From: Alphaproteobacteria bacterium
GTDB lineage: Bacteria; Pseudomonadota; Alphaproteobacteria; RS24
Length of the DNA: 12,880 nucleotides
Assembly: GCA_028816945.1 (NCBI GenBank)
Contig: JAPPQG010000018.1
Span: forward strand, 7,608 to 20,487
Reading direction: 5' to 3'
The translations under genes and the position numbers were made by a program. Numbering within the stretch: position 1 is the first letter of the stretch; every line of letters begins with the position of its first letter. Positions 6,477 to 12,880 of the stretch are shown here, one piece after another. Under the pieces are notes generated by a model. The model did no database searches and had not been told where the DNA came from. It saw only the letters and a program-made list of their open reading frames with translations.

Positions 6477-6497
6477 ACTAGTCTATTATAGGCTAGT
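6477..6497. promoter_or_regulatory. 21-bp near-palindrome in the ankyrin gene's upstream region
   Basis: ACTAG and CTAGT form the outer arms around TCTATTATAGG. As RNA it would form a 9-bp stem with one G-U pair and a 3-nt loop. It lies 115 bp before the preferred ankyrin start and 83 bp after the end of the shorter Sel1 gene. No T-tract follows on either strand, so an operator or small structured element is more likely than a terminator. The rest of 6419-6579 shows nothing else I can name. Confidence 0.3.
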
Positions 6498-6579
6498 TTA
6501 CACAATATGGGGGATAGGGGGGAATGACAGGGTGCGCCCGATATGCTAGGCACGCAAGACACACAAGCTATAATTTAGA

Positions 6580-7224
6580 TTATTTATCTTTTTCAATTCC
6601 CGCTTGTATTTTGCTCATTCTTTCTTGCATTTGTGCCTCTTCCTGCGCCGCCGCTCTTTCTGCACGCGAAAGGAGCGATTCAAGCAAGTCGATAGCCTCT
6701 CCCACCACCCTTTTTATTTCTGCATCCCCATTTGCTTTGGCAAGCAAAAACCACATATAGGCCGTTTGTTCATTTTTCGGCACACCATCGCCTGTTAGAT
6801 AGCTCGTACCCAAAGCAAGTTGGGCGACGGCAAAACCCTGTTCAGCGGCTTGGCGATACCAGTAAATCGCTTCTTTTTTATTTTGCGACACACCCTCACC
6901 TTCAGCATAGCACACGCCCAGCCTATATTGTGCATCAGCATCCCCCTGTTCAGCCGCTTCATCCAAAGAGGTTTTTAGGGAGGGTTTATCTTCCGCCTGC
7001 CTGTCATTAGAGTCTTTATGAGGGCGGCGATTTTGACTGTTGCCGCTTTGTTGATAAGACTGTAAATAATCATCTATTTTTTCTATTTCCGCAGGAGGCA
7101 CTCTAGAATATGAAAGAGCCACGCGAATCAAAACGCGAATTACGGGGTGCGCTGAAAAGCGCATTAAGGGACGAGTTAAAGCCTGTATTTTCACTTTAGC
7201 CTGCGATAAATTTTTTAATTCCAT
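6580..7224 (-). CDS. Short Sel1-repeat protein, 214 aa
   Basis: A Sel1-like (TPR-related) repeat protein, a scaffold for protein-protein contacts. The frame opens at a TTG (7236), but ATG 7224 with GGAGG 5 nt before it is the better start. In ATG numbering, residues 1-40 are basic and weakly hydrophobic (RFSAHPVIRVLIRVALSYS). A PPAEIEKIDDYLQSYQQS segment follows at ~43-60, then a polar linker, then two Sel1 units near 88-160 (EAAEQGDADAQYRLGVCYAE and QAAEQGFAVAQLALGTSYLT). The C-terminal part has the shared block AYMWFLLAKANGD, IDLLESLLSR and a charged likely coiled coil. It is a paralogue of the upstream Sel1 gene, sharing the PPAE segment and the C-terminal block. The gap is only 19 bp, so the two are very likely co-transcribed. 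Function and partner are unknown. Confidence 0.85.
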   Translation of the reverse strand: MELKNLSQAKVKIQALTRPLMRFSAHPVIRVLIRVALSYSRVPPAEIEKIDDYLQSYQQSGNSQNRRPHKDSNDRQAEDKPSLKTSLDEAAEQGDADAQYRLGVCYAEGEGVSQNKKEAIYWYRQAAEQGFAVAQLALGTSYLTGDGVPKNEQTAYMWFLLAKANGDAEIKRVVGEAIDLLESLLSRAERAAAQEEAQMQERMSKIQAGIEKDK

Positions 7225-7243
7225 TTCAACCTCCAATTATACT

Positions 7244-8548
7244 TTATTTATCTGCTTGTATTTTATCAATTTTCGCCTGCATTTCCGCTGCCTCTTTCTT
7301 TGCCGCCTCAATTTGCGAACGAGAAAGGAGCGATTCAAGCAAGTTGATACGATTTTCTGCCCATTTTTTTACTTTTTCATCCCCATTTGCCTCTGCAAGC
7401 AAAAGCCACATATAAGCTATTTGATCATTTTTCAGCACACCTTCGCCTTTTTCATAGCTCCAACCTAGTTCATATTGTGCTTTGGCATATCCTTGTTCAG
7501 CTGCTTCGCGCCACAATTTAATTGCTCTTTTATTATTTTTCCGCACGCCCCTGCCTCTATAGTAATTCCAACCTAGTTCATATTGTGCTTTGGCTAACCT
7601 CTGTTCAGCTGCTTCGCGATACCAATAAACCGCTTTTTTGTCGTCTTGCGGCACACCTTCACCATCGTAATAACTTTGACCCAGAGCAAATTGTGCTTCG
7701 GCATCTCCTTGTTCAGCTGCTTTAAGCACCTGTTCAAACGCTTCTTTATAATCTTGCGGTATATCCTCATCTTTGGCGAACAAGCGCAATAGAAATTGTG
7801 CTATGGCATATCCCTGTTCAACCGCTTTGCGTAACCAATAAACCGCTTCTTCATAATTTCGCCCCACACCCTTACCATTGGCATAGAACAAACCCAATAG
7901 AAATTGTGCTATCGCATATCCTTGTTCAGCGGCTTGGTGATACCATTTAGCCGCTTCTTTATAGTCCTGCTCCACACCCTCACCTTTTTCATAGCGCACA
8001 CCCAGATTATATTGCGCTTCGGCTAATCCCTGTTCGGCCGCTTTGCGGAAACATTTAACCGCTTCTTTATAATCCTGCCGCACACCCTCACCTTTGGCAT
8101 AGCGCACACCTAGAGCATTTTGTGCTATGGCATCTCCTTGTTCAGCAGCTCTGCTACGCAACCGTTCAACTGTTTCTTCTTTATTTTGCGGCTCATCCTC
8201 ACTTTCGACATAGCTCATACCCAAATTATATTGCGTTTCGGCAGGCCTTTGTTTAGCCGCTTTATCTAAAGCGTTTTTTGGGGAATGTCTATTTGCCTCA
8301 GGGGTTTTAACAAAGTCTTTACGAGGGGGTGGGTGTTGGTTGGTTTTGCGGGGTTGATAAGACTCTTGTGGTGTTTCGCTCATACCAGTTGAAGATGGGT
8401 GTTGGTTGTCTTTACTTTGGGGATAAGACTGTACAGAATTATCTATTTTATCCACTTCCGCAGGTGGCCTCTTAACATATGAAAAAACCCAAAAAATCCC
8501 GCGAATCAAAAAACGAATGAAAGAAAAAATTAAATCAACTATTTTCAT
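7244..8548 (-). CDS. Membrane-anchored Sel1-repeat protein, 434 aa
   Basis: The frame opens at a TTG (8560), but ATG 8548 preceded by GGAGG (8553-8557) is the likely start. In ATG numbering, residues ~3-24 (IVDLIFSFIRFLIRGIFWVF) form a hydrophobic segment, probably a membrane anchor or uncleaved signal. The juxtamembrane block RPPAEVDKIDNSVQSYPQS (27-45) matches the downstream paralogue. A polar, proline-rich linker to ~90 contains a duplicated 22-23-residue unit. Eight Sel1 units of about 36 residues occupy 97-384, with consensus AAEQG-A-AQ--LG--Y--GEGV-QDYKEA--W-R. The first unit is degenerate and the fifth lacks one residue. The end has AYMWLLLAEANGD, INLLESLLSR and a charged likely coiled coil. 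Topology (repeats in cytoplasm or periplasm) cannot be settled. Sel1 proteins often act as scaffolds in envelope stress or host contact; the role here is unknown. Confidence 0.88.
   Translation of the reverse strand: MKIVDLIFSFIRFLIRGIFWVFSYVKRPPAEVDKIDNSVQSYPQSKDNQHPSSTGMSETPQESYQPRKTNQHPPPRKDFVKTPEANRHSPKNALDKAAKQRPAETQYNLGMSYVESEDEPQNKEETVERLRSRAAEQGDAIAQNALGVRYAKGEGVRQDYKEAVKCFRKAAEQGLAEAQYNLGVRYEKGEGVEQDYKEAAKWYHQAAEQGYAIAQFLLGLFYANGKGVGRNYEEAVYWLRKAVEQGYAIAQFLLRLFAKDEDIPQDYKEAFEQVLKAAEQGDAEAQFALGQSYYDGEGVPQDDKKAVYWYREAAEQRLAKAQYELGWNYYRGRGVRKNNKRAIKLWREAAEQGYAKAQYELGWSYEKGEGVLKNDQIAYMWLLLAEANGDEKVKKWAENRINLLESLLSRSQIEAAKKEAAEMQAKIDKIQADK
7397..8260 (-). repeat. In-frame ~108-bp tandem repeats encoding eight Sel1 units
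   Basis: Eight consecutive units of about 108 bp encode the 36-residue Sel1 motifs. Spacing between equivalent AAEQ blocks is 37, 36, 36, 36, 35, 36, 36 and 36 codons. Neighbouring units share long stretches, for example GYAIAQFLL in two adjacent units and AKAQYELGW in the last two, which points to recent unit duplication or conversion. The downstream paralogue has only about two units, so repeat number has changed since the two genes split. Confidence 0.85.
8294..8428 (-). repeat. In-frame 66-69-bp tandem duplication in the Sel1 protein linker
   Basis: Two consecutive units encode SYPQSKDNQHPSSTGMSETP plus QE, and SYQPRKTNQHPPPRKDFVKT plus PEA. They share SY, NQHP and TP at matching positions, and the DNA keeps a common TGTTGGTTG and GATAAGACT. 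The duplication lengthened the disordered linker between membrane anchor and Sel1 domain without breaking the frame. Confidence 0.6.
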
Positions 8549-8575
8549 TTTAGCCTCCAACTAACTCCCCAGGGT

Positions 8576-8606
8576 GCTTACCAGCCCGGTCGGTGGGCTG
8601 GTAAGC
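8576..8606. promoter_or_regulatory. Perfect 12-bp-stem hairpin in the Sel1 leader region
   Basis: GCTTACCAGCCC (8576-8587) and its exact reverse complement GGGCTGGTAAGC (8595-8606) flank a 7-nt loop GGTCGGT. On the gene strand it lies 27 nt before the Sel1 ATG and 18 nt before its Shine-Dalgarno, so it would be in the 5' untranslated region of that mRNA. Neither strand has a following T-tract, which argues against an intrinsic terminator. A weaker 5-bp inverted repeat (GTCGT/ACGAC, 8608-8626) lies beside it. It could be a translational control structure, an mRNA-stabilising hairpin, or a REP-like element. Confidence 0.6.
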
Positions 8607-8626
8607 GGTCGTCATGCCACCACGAC

Positions 8627-8800
8627 AACTCTATCTATTTACCAATTCATAAGCAAAGAGGCAAGCCTTAATGCGCTTGTTTGCGCGCCCATTGTGCATA
8701 ACGCGCATAATGAGGGATACAACTTTTGATTTAGATAAATTATTTATTACAATTTTTAATTGTATTTCATCACATCCGCAAACCCCCAATATGCGCTACA
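8627..8800. other. Intergenic region between the Sel1 operon and SCO1 gene
   Basis: This is the middle of the 348-bp gene-free stretch that separates two divergent units and should hold promoters for both. It contains a 17-bp palindrome, TACAATT and AATTGTA around TTT (8748-8764), and a close repeat of GCATAA in 8695-8712. No ORF of note, tRNA or convincing -35/-10 pair was found. Nearer the SCO1 gene, an extended -10-like TGC-TAATAT lies at 8869-8876 without a good -35. Confidence 0.4.
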
Positions 8801-8842
8801 TGAAACGATATAGCTGAAACTATGCACCTGAAACGATACACG
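8801..8842. repeat. Three exact-length 14-bp tandem units before the SCO1 gene
   Basis: TGAAACGATATAGC, TGAAACTATGCACC and TGAAACGATACACG follow one another without gaps. All begin with TGAAAC, and the first and third share TGAAACGATA. They end 66 bp before the SCO1 ATG, where upstream promoter or operator sites could lie. Unlike most arrays here, this one does not touch a stop codon. Confidence 0.7.
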
Positions 8843-8908
8843 ACCCCCTACACATAAAAACAAAATATGCTAATATAGGCGCGCCTGACATAATAAAGGA
8901 AAGCAGAT

Positions 8909-9589
8909 ATGGCATTTATCAAACGACTCAAGCCGAAGCAATTTGCCCTATGGGGTGGGTTTGTGTTAATTGCTATTTTGTTTGCTGTATGGGCGGTTTT
9001 GTTTGTTTTGCATTTTGCGCCCGCCCAAAAAACACAGCACACAATACAGACACAGCACACGACACATACAACACAGACAAAGGCGCAAACAATTACCCTT
9101 GCGCCCAAATTCTCACTCACAGATGAAAACGGACAAATTGTGAGCGAAACAGATTATGGCGCATCTTATAAACTCATTTATTTCGGCTTTACCTATTGCC
9201 CCGATGTCTGCCCTTTGCAATTACAAATTATCAGTCAAGCCCTTGACCGATTAGGCAAGCAGGCGGCACACATTACGCCGCTTTTTATATCACTAGATTC
9301 AGCGCGCGACACGCCCGCTATCTTAAAAGACTATACCGACCATTTCCACCCGCGCCTGATTGGCTTAACTGGCACACACACACAAATTAAGGCGGCCGCC
9401 CAATCGTTCAAAATCTATTTTAATAAAATTGCCGATGAAAGCAGTCAGGCAGGCTACACTATCGACCATAGTTCCATTGTCTATTTGCTAGCCCCCAATA
9501 ATCATGTGGTGCGTTATTTTACGGCCCGCGATACAGAACAAACCATCGCGCAAGACCTCCGTCAGGCCCTCCGCAACACAATACCCTAG
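8909..9589 (+). CDS. SCO1/SenC/PrrC-family copper chaperone, 226 aa
   Basis: A membrane-anchored thioredoxin-fold protein that delivers copper to, or reduces thiols of, the CuA centre of cytochrome c oxidase. Residues ~12-36 form one transmembrane helix after a basic N-terminus, placing the domain in the periplasm. A Thr/Gln/His-rich linker (41-60) follows. The core has FGFTYCPDVCP (92-102) with copper ligands Cys97 and Cys101, FISLDSARDTP (126-135), and the third ligand His187 in DHSSIVYLL. The length is usual for bacterial SCO. AAGGA (8896-8900) precedes ATG 8909 by 8 nt. It stands alone on its strand with no cytochrome oxidase genes beside it, converging on gyrB with a 62-bp gap. Family assignment is very secure. 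Whether it serves oxidase assembly or redox signalling cannot be told. Confidence 0.95.
   Translation: MAFIKRLKPKQFALWGGFVLIAILFAVWAVLFVLHFAPAQKTQHTIQTQHTTHTTQTKAQTITLAPKFSLTDENGQIVSETDYGASYKLIYFGFTYCPDVCPLQLQIISQALDRLGKQAAHITPLFISLDSARDTPAILKDYTDHFHPRLIGLTGTHTQIKAAAQSFKIYFNKIADESSQAGYTIDHSSIVYLLAPNNHVVRYFTARDTEQTIAQDLRQALRNTIP
9032..9085 (+). repeat. In-frame 18-bp tandem repeat in the SCO1 linker
   Basis: ACACAGCACACAATACAG (9032-9049) is followed by ACACAGCACACGACACAT (9050-9067; 15 of 18 identical) and a more diverged third unit (9068-9085). It encodes the Thr/Gln/His-rich spacer between membrane helix and SCO domain (QHT-IQT, QHT-THT). The period is a multiple of three, so the frame is kept. 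Confidence 0.7.
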
Positions 9590-9628
9590 TCTGTCTTAGC
9601 AGGCCCTAGCCTGTCTTAACAGACCATA

Positions 9629-9643
<15 letters not shown>
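9584..9643. repeat. 20-bp tandem array containing the SCO1 stop codon
   Basis: CCCTAGTCTGTCTTAGCAGG (9584-9603) holds the stop TAG (9587-9589). CCCTAGCCTGTCTTAACAGA (9604-9623) matches at 17 of 20 positions. A third, partial unit starts CCATAGC at 9624 and merges into the gyrB array. Each full unit contains a small inverted repeat (CTGT/ACAG in the second), so the transcript could form short hairpins, but there is no T-tract. Confidence 0.8.
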
Positions 9644-12334
<2,691 letters not shown>

Positions 12335-12880
12335 TTATACCACATCGAGCGGAATAATGCTTCCATTTATGACCTGTAAATGCGTCATAGCAGAATTAAA
12401 TTCAGCAAAAATACGCGCTTCTGTGCCAGTCATCCATGCTTGGCTACCAAGGGCTAATATGGCTTCAAATAAGGCGCGTTGGCGACGCCTATCCAAATGG
12501 GCGGCAATTTCATCTAATAATAAAAGCGGGGCGATAGAGGTATGCTGGGCTAAAATGCGCGCTTGTGCCAAAACAAGGCCAACAAGCAGGGCTTTTTGTT
12601 CGCCCGTTGAACAGTCGCAAGCAAGCATATTCTTTTCTGCATGACGGACAATAAAATCGCTACGGTGCGGGCCAATAAGAGTACGGCCAATTTTGGCATC
12701 ATCTAAGCGGTTGGCGGCAAGCCGTGCCTTAAAATCCGTTTCTACTTCTATCGCCGGGCGCTTGCGCAAATCTGCCTCAATCTCCCCTTCAAGCGCGATA
12801 TGCGCCTGTGGGAAGTCATTATTTTGCACGCGCATATGGGCATATTTATCAAATGCATGGGTGGGGTCACTGGTAAGACC
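12335..12880 (-). CDS. recF: RecF, C-terminal part (181 codons in window)
   Basis: RecF is an SMC-like ATPase that loads RecA at gapped DNA with RecO and RecR. The frame is open to the window edge, so the N-terminus with its Walker A motif lies outside, and the internal ATG at 12835 is not the start. Visible features are the conserved LIGPHRSDF block, the ABC signature CSTGEQKALLVGLVLAQA, the Walker B and D-loop LLLLDEIAAHLDRRRQRALFEAIL, and the end ALGSQAWMTGTEARIF, a pattern I associate with alphaproteobacterial RecF. The protein ends at TAA 12337-12335. recF upstream of gyrB on the same strand is the classical dnaA-dnaN-recF-gyrB order, so dnaN would be expected beyond the right edge. Here the pair is split by a tandem array. 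Confidence 0.94.
   Translation of the reverse strand, partial: GLTSDPTHAFDKYAHMRVQNNDFPQAHIALEGEIEADLRKRPAIEVETDFKARLAANRLDDAKIGRTLIGPHRSDFIVRHAEKNMLACDCSTGEQKALLVGLVLAQARILAQHTSIAPLLLLDEIAAHLDRRRQRALFEAILALGSQAWMTGTEARIFAEFNSAMTHLQVINGSIIPLDVV

Noticed and set aside
7236..7247. TTG starts for the two Sel1 proteins (7236 and 8560)
   Set aside because: In both, the TTG immediately precedes the GGAGG that serves as Shine-Dalgarno for an ATG four codons later.
8878..8885. GGCGCGCC palindrome before the SCO1 gene as an operator
   Set aside because: A single 8-bp restriction-site-like palindrome with no second copy in the gap; no support for a function.
12335..12835. recF starting at the internal ATG 12835
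   Set aside because: The frame continues open to the window edge, and RecF needs an N-terminal Walker A domain, so this is a partial gene rather than a short one.

Overview
The window looks like a stretch of an alphaproteobacterial chromosome. The main evidence is the recF-gyrB order at the right end. In addition, the RecF C-terminus has the CSTGEQKALL / LLLLDEIAAHLD / QAWMTGTE pattern that I associate with alphaproteobacterial RecF, and GyrB is a full-length proteobacterial type. Genus or species cannot be assigned from this sequence. Coding DNA is of moderate GC and the intergenic DNA is clearly more AT-rich. There are no rRNA or tRNA genes, transposases, CRISPR arrays or phage genes.

Layout, left to right. 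(1) 81-3500: three catabolic genes on alternating strands. They are a fumarylacetoacetate-hydrolase-family enzyme (+), a 2-oxohept-3-enedioate hydratase (hpaH-like, -) and an NAD(P)-dependent succinate-semialdehyde dehydrogenase (gabD-like, +). The three activities fit the lower homoprotocatechuate (4-hydroxyphenylacetate) pathway, in which the hydratase product is split by an aldolase (not in the window) to pyruvate and succinic semialdehyde. hpaH and gabD share a 211-bp divergent promoter region with paired inverted-repeat motifs. (2) 3616-5598: a leucine-carboxyl-methyltransferase-fold methyltransferase followed by biotin synthase bioB. (3) 5763-8548, all on the minus strand: an ankyrin-repeat protein with a signal peptide, and two paralogous Sel1-repeat proteins. 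The longer one has a membrane anchor. (4) 8909-9589 (+): a SCO1/SenC copper chaperone. (5) 9652-12880 (-): gyrB and the C-terminal part of recF, the conserved replication/repair neighbourhood.

The most unusual property is not a gene. Nearly every gap between genes is built from short, degenerate head-to-tail tandem repeats with periods of about 11-20 bp. In at least seven cases the first repeat unit contains or touches the stop codon of an adjacent gene (hpaH, gabD, the methyltransferase, bioB, the ankyrin gene, SCO1, gyrB), and an eighth array starts directly after the recF stop. Facing genes carry independent arrays that differ in sequence and period. Similar duplications with periods divisible by three lie inside coding sequences, in the GyrB N-terminus, the SCO1 linker and the Sel1 protein linker. 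The units are unrelated in sequence, so this is not one dispersed repeat family. It looks like a genome that repeatedly makes and keeps small local duplications at gene ends.

Other points of interest are a perfect 12-bp-stem hairpin in the leader of the Sel1 genes, a 52-codon ORF starting at a TAATG overlap with the recF stop and running through the recF-gyrB array, duplicated Shine-Dalgarno-like units before the ankyrin gene, and a possible BioR-like site before bioB.
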